Shown here: piece by piece, positions 12,301 through 21,600 of the stretch
How the letters are laid out: every line of letters begins with the position of its first letter
Position numbering within the stretch: the first letter of the stretch is position 1
Assembly (NCBI GenBank): GCA_024362935.1
Contig: JANCRA010000001.1
Coordinates: forward strand, 54,567,930-54,631,929
Reading direction: 5' to 3'
Origin: Setophaga petechia
Lineage: Eukaryota; Chordata; Aves; Passeriformes; Parulidae
DNA length: 64,000 nucleotides
Program-made: the position numbers and the translations under genes
The notes under the pieces: model-generated
The model's input: the letters and a program-made list of their open reading frames with translations, nothing else
Databases searched by the model: none
What the model was told of the DNA's origin: nothing

Positions 12301-15300
12301 AAAAACTTGGTCTTGCCCTCAAAGTACAATTGCTTGTGTTGTAGCTGAACACATCTCACTTTTCAGCAGTCCACTCCATGCTGCAGGCCTGGGTGACACC
12401 GGATAGCTCCTGGCATGAGGCAGTCTTGTGGAAAGATGTTTAGCTCTGAAACTGAATGTTTATGATGGTGTTTCCTTTCTGCTGCAGAAGCACAGGCTTG
12501 CCTTCTCCTCTTTCTCCAATACCCTCTCCTGCTGGATCTGTGAGTTCTCAGCCAGGATCAAATGATAGCAACGGCGTTGGCCACAGCAGCATTGGCAACA
12601 GCACTGGCTCTACTGTCACTGTCTCCTGTCATATCTCCAGTGTCACCTCTTCCTATGTCAACATCACCTCCTATATCCTCCATGCATATGAAATTTGGGA
12701 AAAGGCTGATGCACTGGCCAGGAAGAATAAAGGTAAGTTTTGCCCTTTGTTTTTTCTGGCTCATGTGTCATGGTTATGTGTGTATTTGCTTCAATCCTGA
12801 CACTCAGTGCAGCAAGAACCATGCCTAAAGTTCAAAGCGTGAAATACGTTGAATATCTCTGCCAGGGCATATTGGCAGAGATACTTGATGGTGATATATT
12901 GATGAGTGTTCCCATTAAAAGGTTTTCTTGGCATCCTCAAATGTCCAAGAGCTAAGGCATGAGGGTTCAGATGTCGAGTTCAGGAAACCAGCCAACTTGC
13001 TTGGTGGTAACACAAGAACTGTAAAGGGTTTGGGTTTTTCTGTCTTTCTCTTTGGGGCACTGAGCTTTTCTGAGTGGGTTTAAAAGTATAATTTTGGCCT
13101 TTAGCCTTGTGTTTTAGTTTTTGTTAAATTTCCAGCTCATTTTGTCTTGAAAATGACGAAACTGGCTTTTCTGCCTAGCAGAGAAGCTGAGCAGCACTTG
13201 AATTTGAGTCCTTGCTGGGCATGTGCCCAGTATTTGCCAGCAGCAATTTCTAGAATTGCTGCAACTTTTTTATTTTACAGTTTTCTTGTTAAAAATGTTG
13301 TATTGTCATTTGGTTCAAGCAGTGGTGAATACACAAAAGCCACAGGGTGGGTGCAGTCCAGCCTGTGACCTTGTCATCCCACATGGCCTCAGCAGTGTCA
13401 TTTTCCACACAACACAAAGTTTTGTGAGCTACTGTGGGTGAAGAGATGCATTGCCATGACCTGTTGGCAAACTTTCAAAAGAAAATAAGCACAATGTGCC
13501 TGGCTGGATTGTTGGAAGGCTGTAAAAATCCTCACACCAGTGAGGTGGTTGCTGAAAATCAAAAGGCTTTCCAAGTCACCTTTGAATAAAAACTGGTTGT
13601 TGGCTGTCCTCTGAGCAAATCTGTGCCTGCAGTAGCAGTTCATGTGTGGCATTTTTTATTCTGTCCTCAAAAGGCTGATAAAAGACTGGCACATAGGAGC
13701 AGTGGATGGTGCTAATAAGCCAGAGGAGTGAGTCATGGAGGAAAATGTGTGGGAGGGCAGCCTGAGCACAGCCTTGCATCAGTCAAGACTAAATTCAACA
13801 CGTGCTCTGTTGGCTGGTCCTGACGTAGGGGGATGATGACTGAGTACTAAATACTCTGTAGGGAGAGGATCTGTGCAGAGACCTGTAAATACTCATGTAG
13901 GCTTAGCTGGTGGTGTCACTGTTCAGGACAGTTGGAAACATTTCAGACCTGGAACTTACTGATAATCAGTGTAATATACAAAGAGGTACAGAGTGAAAAC
14001 ACAAAATGAATAAAAAGGCCACATCCTTGATTCTTTTATGCAATTCATAGGACATAAGAAGAGGAAGAAAGAGCAGCTGCCTTTAGCTATCAGGATCTTA
14101 TAAGCAGGGAAGTCCTGAGCTATTGGGAAGCAGTGAGCTGTAACTGCTCTCCAATTCACTGGTGCAGAGCTGAAGTGCCCTCTGGAGGGTCCCCTGCCAG
14201 GTGCCAGCTCCTCAGTGTCATTCAGAGCAGCACTGTGGATCACGAGGCTGTACCAGGGTTGTCTTCGTGCTCTGATCTCCCCCTGCAAGGACAAGCTGAG
14301 GCTGCAGGCGTGGACGTGAAGTCCCTCTCCTTTCACATGATGCTGTGCTGACAGATCAGGTTATCTTCTGTTTGCTCAGATAGGGGCTTTGAATTCCTTC
14401 TATTCCCCATGGAGGGCATGGATTCTGTAAACAAAAGCAGGAAAATCAGAGGGAATGTGTTCCCTGCTTCTGCATTGGCAAGTATTAGAAAGGAAGTGTT
14501 GTGCGCTCTGCTTCTGAAGAGCTCATTGCACAGCCAAGTAGAATTTTTCCACCTCTAGCGTCAATCTTTGGATGTCAAAAAGGAGAGCTGAGAATGGCCA
14601 GTTTCTGAAAAGCTATTTAGCAACATGGTTGAGCTGAAGGGTGAGGGATTTGGCCTGTGTTAGTGGGAGGCAGGTCATGCAGGAATGTCTTGGAAAGGTG
14701 ACTGCAAAGGAACAGGCGTGAGAATGTCCCACAGCTCATGGTCACCAGCACAGATGACTGCCAGCCCAGAGCAGGGCTTGCAGCCTGCCAGCCCCTCACA
14801 GCAGGGTCAGCTGTGCTGCCAGAGCCACCTCCTGTGCAGGAGGAGGAGTGGGATGCCTGGAGCTGCTGGTGGGATGGGAGGAATGTGAGAGCTGCCTGAC
14901 ATGCTTGGCTAAAAGCAATATAGAGCTGTATATAGCCTGGCAAGCTGCACAAATAGAGAAATCCACATATCTCCAAGGTTTGAGGATGGATGAAGGAAAG
15001 GGGCCACAGCTGTGTGTGGTTCTGGGTGCTGCTCAGGAAGACACTCAAATTTGTCCTGTTTAGAATTTGGGAGAAACTTGAAGCAGGGACTGTGGTGCAA
15101 ACACCCAAACTTTTGGTGCCCTACCACAGAGTCTCTGTGTCCTTTAAAGTGAGGACATGAGGAGGTGTTTCAGTGTGTGTAAATGTTTTCCTGTTGCCTG
15201 CACTGCCTGCTGTGCTGGTCACCCTTCCCAGCCCTGTGACACTGCTGCTGTTTAGCAGGACTGGCCAGCTGACTGTGCTGCTGCTGTCACTCCTCGCCTC

Positions 15301-15483
15301 TCAGGTGTGCCTGGTGTATGAAACCAACCAAATGTTTTCTTCTCTCTCCCTTTTTCCCCAGAGTTTTTTGCTGAACTCAGCAGAGCGACGAGTGCTCTGG
15401 CACTGACCAGCAGCCTGACAGACCTGGTACACTACATCAGACAGGGATTACAGTGGCTGAGACTGGAAGCAAATATGCCTTAA
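327..15483 (+). CDS. AFF1: AFF1 (AF4), 3' part: 14 coding exons, 776 residues to the stop
   Basis: AFF1 is a nuclear scaffold of the super elongation complex; it brings P-TEFb, ELL and AF9/ENL to RNA polymerase II. The exons I place are 327-381, 510-547, 1963-2119, 3423-4295, 5909-6006, 7846-8086, 8875-8966, 9555-9618, 10422-10558, 10791-10862, 11469-11562, 11665-11708, 12488-12732 and 15362-15483. After the first base, which completes a codon from upstream, they total 2331 bases, exactly 777 codons including TAA, with no internal stop. The order of landmarks matches AFF1: MLQDDLQLSDSE, a Ser/Asp-rich run, NKWQLDNWLTKV, the AF9-binding motif, a Lys/Arg-rich part and the C-terminal homology domain. 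AFF4 is the main alternative, but the MLxDDLQLSDSE to VASAHSSS stretch fits AFF1 better as I remember the families. The 5' exons are outside the window. Family assignment is near certain; the paralogue is likely. Confidence 0.87.
510..547 (+). CDS. AFF1: AFF1 38-bp exon (VVEKSPSSLAPP)
   Basis: A short exon with acceptor aacaaaacag and donor AAG|gtacag. It starts in phase 0 and leaves AG, which completes a Ser codon with the first base of the next exon. The Glu-Lys-x-Pro-Ser-Ser peptide aligns with the same position in AFF1. Confidence 0.8.
1963..2119 (+). CDS. AFF1: AFF1 exon encoding the serine/aspartate-rich pSer domain
   Basis: The acceptor is gtggccttgcag and the donor GAG|gtgaat. About 52 codons carry VASAHSSSSESGSTSDSD followed by more Ser-Asp/Glu repeats, then a Pro-rich end. 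This is the pSer transactivation segment of AF4-family proteins, a likely casein-kinase-type phosphorylation target. The acceptor at 1961-1962 was chosen over the nearby AG at 1969-1970 because only it keeps the frame from the previous exon. Confidence 0.88.
3423..4295 (+). CDS. AFF1: AFF1 large central exon with the AF9/ENL-binding motif
   Basis: An 873-base exon, 291 codons, phase 0 at both ends, with acceptor ttttgtctgcag and donor AAG|gtgaga. It opens with EPPTSNKWQLDNWLTKV, strongly conserved in the family. The middle is a low-complexity Pro/Lys/Ser-rich linker. At 4131-4172 it encodes LVVKIDLCHLEKVP, which matches the AF4 peptide that folds onto the AHD domain of AF9/ENL. The end is basic (KRKATD, AKRK) and probably part of the nuclear-localisation signal. 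The frame runs on past the donor to a TAG at 4374, but the donor is canonical and the extension is not protein-like. Confidence 0.92.
4131..4172 (+). other. AFF1: AF9/ENL AHD-binding motif of AFF1 (LVVKIDLCHLEKVP)
   Basis: The alternating hydrophobic pattern L-V-V-K-I-D-L-x-x-L-x-x-V-P is what AF4 family members use to form a beta hairpin with AF9 or ENL. The hydrophobic anchor positions are kept here, so recruitment of these YEATS proteins is expected to work. Confidence 0.75.
5909..6006 (+). CDS. AFF1: AFF1 98-bp lysine-rich exon
   Basis: The acceptor is tttttccttgctattag and the donor AA|gtgagt. The product is highly basic (RGEKEETDRKKMKSEKKPKS) and corresponds to the lysine-rich nuclear-localisation stretch. 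The AG at 5909-5910 is rejected as acceptor because it would put a stop in frame. Confidence 0.82.
7846..8086 (+). CDS. AFF1: AFF1 241-bp exon (Lys/Pro-rich, SNHKD motif)
   Basis: The acceptor is cccatttccag and the donor AAA|gtaggt. The product includes KKDVLPPLPS, QKRPRSE and SKSNHKDPSFAKRRKVEG, matching AFF1 in order and spacing. A second possible donor at 8091 is rejected because it shifts the frame against the next exon. Confidence 0.85.
8875..8966 (+). CDS. AFF1: AFF1 92-bp exon (FPVPSMPNGTSKP)
   Basis: The acceptor is ctgtccttttccag and the donor AA|gtaagt. The peptide FPVPSMPNGTSKP followed by a basic LLKFEK end is the conserved link into the C-terminal homology domain. Confidence 0.87.
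9555..9618 (+). CDS. AFF1: AFF1 64-bp exon, start of C-terminal homology domain
   Basis: The acceptor is tccccaatttag and the donor ATG|gtaagt. It encodes YYIEQAQRLKHKADAM, the first helix of the C-terminal homology domain that lets AF4-family proteins dimerise. Confidence 0.9.
10422..10558 (+). CDS. AFF1: AFF1 137-bp CHD exon (YLEAALLFIEYG)
   Basis: The acceptor is cttcccaatag and the donor AA|gtaagt. TDKTGKAFQYLEAALLFIEY is a strongly conserved, tetratricopeptide-like helix pair of the C-terminal homology domain. Confidence 0.92.
10791..10862 (+). CDS. AFF1: AFF1 72-bp CHD exon (FIMTLKPFADSS)
   Basis: The acceptor is gtttccccag and the donor CG|gtgagc. It encodes FIMTLKPFADSS and KIFAVL. 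The split codon over the junction reads CGC (Arg), where I recall Cys in related proteins. Confidence 0.88.
11469..11562 (+). CDS. AFF1: AFF1 94-bp CHD exon (MRCQSILHMAMFGYKKDTAM)
   Basis: The acceptor is tttctgtccacag and the donor AAG|gtaggg. It encodes MRCQSILHMAMFGYKKDTAM and then RYSRLLNDHFK, core helices of the dimerisation domain. Confidence 0.92.
11665..11708 (+). CDS. AFF1: AFF1 44-bp exon (VIQAPSPGVAR)
   Basis: The acceptor is ttccttgctgcag and the donor AAG|gtaaga. QAPSP is the conserved linker inside the C-terminal homology domain. Confidence 0.88.
12488..12732 (+). CDS. AFF1: AFF1 245-bp CHD exon (Ser-rich linker plus helices)
   Basis: The acceptor is tttctgctgcag and the donor AAAG|gtaagt. 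STGLPSPLSPIPSPAGSVSS leads a Ser/Gly/Asn-rich loop. SSYVNITSYILHAYEIWEKA and DALARKNK then form the next helices of the domain. Confidence 0.92.
15362..15483 (+). CDS. AFF1: AFF1 last coding exon and stop
   Basis: The acceptor is ctttttccccag. FFAELSRATSALALTSSLTD and LVHYIRQGLQWLRLEANMP end at TAA 15481-15483. The preceding 2.6-kb intron is the largest of the 3' half after the one at 12.7 kb. Confidence 0.92.
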
Positions 15484-15600
15484 CTGGTTCTCCAGGTGGT
15501 TAAATACCTTGAAGTTTTTTTGCACTTTTGAAGCCTCAGAAACAGTTTAATTTTTGTTTTAATTGTTCAATACAAAGCACCTGCAAGGGAAAATATTTTA

Positions 15601-15606
15601 AATAAA
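15601..15606 (+). terminator. AFF1: AFF1 polyadenylation signal AATAAA
   Basis: A canonical AATAAA lies 118 bases after the stop, with TG-rich sequence (gaaatgtgct) about 35 bases further on. Further AATAAA hexamers at 18037-18042 and 20201-20206 could serve longer 3' UTR forms, since sequence to about 20 kb stays less AT-rich than what follows. The sequence alone cannot settle that. Confidence 0.65.
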
Positions 15607-15629
15607 GTTGGAAGTTATCTGGCTACACT

Positions 15630-18600
15630 GGAAAACCCTTGAAATGTGCTATTCTAGGGTAGCACTTTGCTACCTTGAAAAAGAAGAGACAGAGGATGGC
15701 ACCTTCCTTTAAAACTACAAAGTGCAATGAATTGTCTGAATGGCCCGATGTATTGATGGTCTATAAACATTTCTTTTACAAATAACCAGCAGGACAATAA
15801 TTGCACATGATGCTGACAAGAAGGAAATCTGCCTCCAGAGGTGATTATGCAACATCCCACAGTCTGCAGCAGTTGTGTGCCCAGACAACATGCCAGAGGA
15901 GTTGCTTTTGCAAGCACAGCTGCAATCTTTGGTGTCTTTGTTCCTCAGAGAGCAAGTAGCAGCCTCATCAAGCACCCAACAGCGTTATGTTACAGGAAAA
16001 GCAGCAAAAGGATCTGCTCTGCCTGCTTTCCAGCCTCACCCTCCTGCTTTTGTCAGCCAGCTGACAAAACTGAGGAAGCCACTGCCTTCAGTGCTGCAAG
16101 TGTTCTTTTCAAGCCATCACTGCTTTGGTCCTCCTTGCTGCACAGTCATCCATGCCCCAGCACTCCAGCTGTGTTATGAGGGGCTGGCTCAGCTCGAGCC
16201 TTGCAAGCCAAACACAGTTGGGTTGGCAAAACTACGTGGTGTGTTTGGAATAGCTCTGCCTCTTTGCTGAGAGATGTCACCATGAGGATTCTTTGTGGGG
16301 CTGATTTTTTGTCATTTCAGTGGGTGGGGATGGAAAACTGCACTGGTTCACTGTGATTGCTTGGACATTGTTCTAAGAGCTTCCATGGGAAGGAATTGCT
16401 TCTGGTTAAGGAGGGATTAAGTGGCTGAATGTGGAACATAAGATAAATTTTGCATTTGGATATTTGCCTGAAACCATTGAGGGTCTTGATGAATATCTAA
16501 GAGCAGCATTTGTACCAAAGTAGAGTCTTCTTTGTGTGGGAGACAACTCCTGTGTTCTCTCAGCCATGCCATAGGATGGGTCCAGTGACTTAGAAACCTG
16601 TCAAGGGGACAAGAAAGGGAATAATGAGCTGCTTCCAAGCATTATTTTCCTTGTCACAGTATCAGTGAGGGCAGCACCCATGGCATTTGTGTATTCAGTG
16701 AGATGACACCCTTCTCTCCCCAAAGATTCCCTGTGGTGTGACAGCAGCATCCTGCCGTCCTCATGCGCAGTAGTGTGCCTTAGCCCGCTGGTCCCCTCTC
16801 ACATCCCTCACCCTCTCTCACAGACCCCTGGGACTGGAGAAGAGAAGGATGGTACCCCAAAATAATTGTGTTTATGAGAAAGAATCAGCTCCCTTTCCCA
16901 CATAATTTCATGGTTAGGGAGGAACAGGTCTGCAGATGTGCCTAAGTACCCCCTTTGTAACATACCTGCTCATGGGTTTGAGACTCATGAAAATGGACAG
17001 TGAATAAAATCAGCAAAAGGTTTGCACTTCCAAAAGTAGGTTCTGTAGAAGTGGCCCCTGCCACAGGGCTCTTCTTAGTTCTGGGAGAGATAATGTGAGT
17101 GTGCTGGTCCCAAGCACAGGGGATCTCTCCTGTCACCTTCCCTGGCAGGGCAGGACCACCGGGATCACGGCTGTGTGTTTCTGCACCATGAGGGGATTGG
17201 CCTTTTACGTTCACTTTGTTAAAAGCCTCAGAGCATTTCAGGGATGAGCTGTCCTTACAAATGGAAGGAAGATCCATGTCCCCCTCCCCATTTTACCTAT
17301 CAAGCTTTGCTTGCACTCCTGCCCCCTGGAGCAGCAACTGCTCAGAGTGAGCAGGGTGGGAGAAGGGCTCAGCATTAACTGTTTTGTTCTCAGGAAGTGT
17401 GGGGATGGGCAACCAGCCTGGAGGCTGATGTGCACTTTGGAACTTGATCCCAGGCTGGTGGATCGATGCCACCTTTGGACTTTGTCTTCAGACAAAGCTA
17501 TTTCTAGGATCACCAGCTGAGGAGGAGGAGGAGGGAAGATGAAAGCTTTATTGAACTTGGAAACCACTGTGGGAGCCTGCAGGAACCGTAGCAGAGAGTG
17601 AGGGGAAAGCATAAGGGGCAGCAGGGACAGGGGTGTCCTGGTACTTTCCTTCTGTGTGCATCCATGTCCCTGCCTGCTGCCAGCAGAGGTGCTTGCTGCT
17701 GTGCAGGAGTGGCTGTGTGAGGGCTGCTCCCATTCCCAGGACCAACTCCCCTGGGCTTTGAGGGGAAGAACATCACAGGCAGTTTGTGTCACAGGTGTGT
17801 GGGGGCTCTTTGGGGGCTCTCAGTTCAAAAGCAGTCTGTGGGAGCATCACTCCACAGCAGGAAGCTAGGTTTTGTTTCAGGACACAGGGAAAGACTGTTC
17901 ACATAATAGGAAATTTTAAGGAAAGCCATCATATTTCAACCTTGAGCCAGGTCAGAGGCCTGCAGAGGGTTTGGAAGAAAGCTCATAATTTTCACCTGGG
18001 CCGATTGAGGCCTTTAAAAAAAACAAACAAAAATTAAATAAAAACAGAAATCAAAACGTAGCAGTGGAGGAAATAACATTTGCCATTCAGAAGCAAACCA
18101 TTAATCCAAGGAAAACCAGGGCTGATTGTTTAATCCCAGAAAGAACGGAGGCAGCTATGGTGGCAAAGCAGCATCATTTCCACGCAATATTTATTTAAAA
18201 GAAATAATAATACATGCGTTGAAATTGTCAAATATTCTATTTTTAAGATGCCATTTATTTAATAGTTGAAAACCCCACTTACATGGAGATAGAGATCTCT
18301 TGTGTAACTGAAAGTCAAAGTCTGACTGCCATGTCCTTGCTTTTTGGTTTTGTCCTCTCCCCTCCCTCTTGGTTTCCACGATAAATCTGTGCATCTTATT
18401 TTGGGGATGTATGTCCCTCTTGTACATAACCTTTTTCTGCCCTGTGTGTGATGGAATTTCTGAGATGGTTGATTCATATGGGGGAAATAAACAATAAATG
18501 AATGTTTGTTATGAGGTGTTTCAAGAGTCCTTGTGTTCTCAGCTTCTTGCAGAGAAATTCTAGTGTAGCTTTTCTCTGAATGGACTCAGTGTTTCCCCTC

Positions 18601-21600
18601 TGAATGGGGTTTAGGTATGAATTCCTGTACAAGAAGTCTCTTGTTCCCTTTCCTGCCCTGTTTGTCACCCCTTGCCCTTTCCTTAATGACCAAAAGTGGT
18701 GCAAATGTAGATGCTCAGAGTGGCAGGAGCATCATCACTTGGGACATGTTCCTCCGGCCCTCCCAAATCTGATGCAGGGAAGGCTGTGCTGGGCCAGCTG
18801 CTGCAGCCAGCAGGGCCTGGCTCTGAGCCCTCCCTGGCAGGAGCATCCCACAGGTTGGTTTTGGACAGTTCAGTGAGGTACAGTAGAAAAGCAGGAGACA
18901 AGGCACAGAAGTGGTGGCTGAAGGGTCCTGCTCTGTGTTTGCCACAAAGATGCTGCAGGGCTCAGTTTGTGGGTTGGTTTCTGAAGGGCTGTGGGGAGGA
19001 TTTCCCTCAGGGAAACCCACAGGATTTTATGCCCTGTGGTAGCAGTGTCTCATTGGTTGTGCAAGGGGATCTCTGCCACCGCCTTGTACTTTTCTCATTG
19101 GAGGCTTTTCCCACTTTTTGTTTTTCAAGATGTTCCTTGGAAAAATGGTTTTGGCATCTCTGTTTACCATTGGGATACAATTTGTGATTCAGGTCTGCTC
19201 TGCAGCAGGCATTGCCCCCAGGATGTTTGCTAATCATGGATGTGGTTTTCTCATGCACTGTGTGAGTTGTAGAGGATGCTGACACCTGGGAATGCCCCTG
19301 GAAATGCTGCTGCTGTTCCAGGTGCTGGACACAGAAATGCACTCTTGGATTGTGCTTGGTGCAAGGCTGGGGCAAAGCAGGGAGGGTTAATTTTGGGGGT
19401 GGGATGGAAATGAGGTTGAACATGCCAGCAGGGAGGGCATCCAGAAGCCCGGCAGGATGTGGGGCTGTAGCAAGTGCTGGCTGCCCAGCTTGGCTTTCTG
19501 CCCAGGGCACTGGCCCCCCTGGGCTAACACAGCCAAAAATATTTTTCCAATAATAGTTTGTTGTAGTTTCTTTAATTATCGAGTCTTTATTGCCCAAACC
19601 TAATTTTGCAATCCTGTTTAATTTATTTTGAGATTTTTTTTATTGATTATAGATGAGCTTGCGTTCTGCCTTTGGCTTGGCTTATCCTTTTCAAAAACAA
19701 ATGTCATTTTTGGCAAAACAGCTGAGTTAAAGTCGATTGCACTTTCTCAGCCCTGTGCTGCTCTCCAAACACTAAAATAGCCCCTTGGCAGCCTGTGCTT
19801 TCCTCACATTAATTGCAGTTTCAGCAACCCCTGTCTCAAAAAACCAACTGCTCCTGGGCTATCATCAACCTTTCTGAAGGTGTTTCCACAACTTTTGTGT
19901 TCCTGAAACTTGTGCAGGAGCAGTGTGCACTCACTGCTGCTTTGTGATGTCTTTTGTCAAGGTGTGGGGTTCCCAGAGCTCCCACTGGGTTTTCCTCCTC
20001 TTCTGCTCAGTATTGCTGAGGGGTTTTTTGGATCTAGCCCTTCATGTTGCAGCATTAAGACTGTGTTTTACACTGTTAGAGGCATCTGCAAAACTTGTAG
20101 ATTGTTTAGTGAAATCTTGATTTTACTGCTGGCCAGTTCCATATGAAGAAATACTTGTAAATGGAAAAAATAGTTCAGATTTTTTTTTCAGTTTCCAAGT
20201 AATAAAATGCATCTGTTTTTCACTTGTTCCGTGTGGAGGTTTCTCAGATGCCTGCTGTACCTTTTCACTTGGAAACTATAGCTGTGGTAAATTCAAGTCT
20301 TTGTTTAAATTTTCATTTGAAATAATCAGAAAATCCTGTCAGCTTAACAATAATAAAGGAGTAATTACTAAGACAATGTAGTGCCTTGAGAGAAGTTGGA
20401 ATCTTTTGGACCAGGGAGGTTGTGGGCAAAAGGTAGCTGGGCTCCATCCCAGGACATGGCAGGTGGGTGAGAACTTGAGGGCCATTAGGGGTGTAAACCT
20501 TGCAGTCAATGCACAAAATCTTTTCTAAGATTTTTGTCCCACACAGCTGAGAGAAATGAGCCTTTTACCTTGATTCTATTCAGTGCTAAGTGGAATAGTA
20601 AGCTGAATGAAGGGAGTAGATTAGAATAAACAGTCTGGCTGAGGTAGAGGGGGAAGAGAAATCCACAGATCACGGGCACAGCATTTATTTTAGCACCCTA
20701 AACCTGTCTCTTGACAGCCATTTCTGTGATAATTACCAAACAAGAGGCAAACAGTTCATTGTATTTCTGTAGCCAGTGGAGGAGAAGAATCACTCTAGGC
20801 AGGGGCATTACTTCCCCCTGCTGTTACTTTGTGTAAGGGCAAGAGTTGCCCTGGAAAACAGAAAATCCCACGCTGCAATTTGGTAGCTGACACAGCACAG
20901 TTCAGACATGGTCCTGGTGCATCCCTGTTCCTCTCCAGTGATTCCTTGGCACTGTGTGAGTGGGACAGACCATGCACCACAAAGTGTGCAATGACTGGTG
21001 GCAACTGGAAAATGGCAAACTTGTTTGCAAGAATATTGGTAAAGAAATAAATGTGGAATTTTTTTTAAAATATCTTTTTTTTTTAAGCAGTCCAACGGCA
21101 AATTAGTTTTCCTAATAAATCCAGCAGTAAGCATGGGAAAATGGGACACAAGAGCTTATATTCTTTAAAACACAAATGTACATTTAAAGCTGAGGAAGTA
21201 GAAAATACTATCATAAAACTAAAAATATGTGAAATGAAATTAAAGCTCTAATTTTACTTCCAGTGACAGTGAAAGTTCAGGCTTGGGAAACTGGGTTAAG
21301 TGGAAGGAGGCTGGGCAGTAGCTCCTGTGTGTTGGATGAGGGTAGGTAGCCAAATGTGCTGTTACTGTTGTGATTAAGAACTCACCTAAATAGGAATCTA
21401 ATAAGGGATTCCCTCTTTTCACAGAAAATTTTAGGACATAGAGTTGCAGCATAGCAATCAAATATGAAAGAAGATTGTGCAGCTGACAGGTAGGCAGAGC
21501 AACAGAGCTGCAGGAATCTGCTCTCATGAAAAAAATCATCTGGAGATTATTTTTCATCATGGAGGTGAACAAATAATCTCATTGATTTGTTCACCAAATT

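Noticed and set aside
14617..15108. 163-codon minus-strand frame inside the last AFF1 intron
   Set aside because: No coding features; it lies in the intron of a well-supported gene on the other strand.
17238..17792. 184-codon open frame on the minus strand
   Set aside because: Overlapping frames are also open on the opposite strand, and the product is Ser/Pro/His-rich without any motif. I take it as chance.
19007..19597. 196-codon open frame on the minus strand
   Set aside because: It has no splice or promoter context, low-complexity Pro/His/Gln-rich composition and no recognisable domain. It sits in the less AT-rich flank, where long chance frames are expected.
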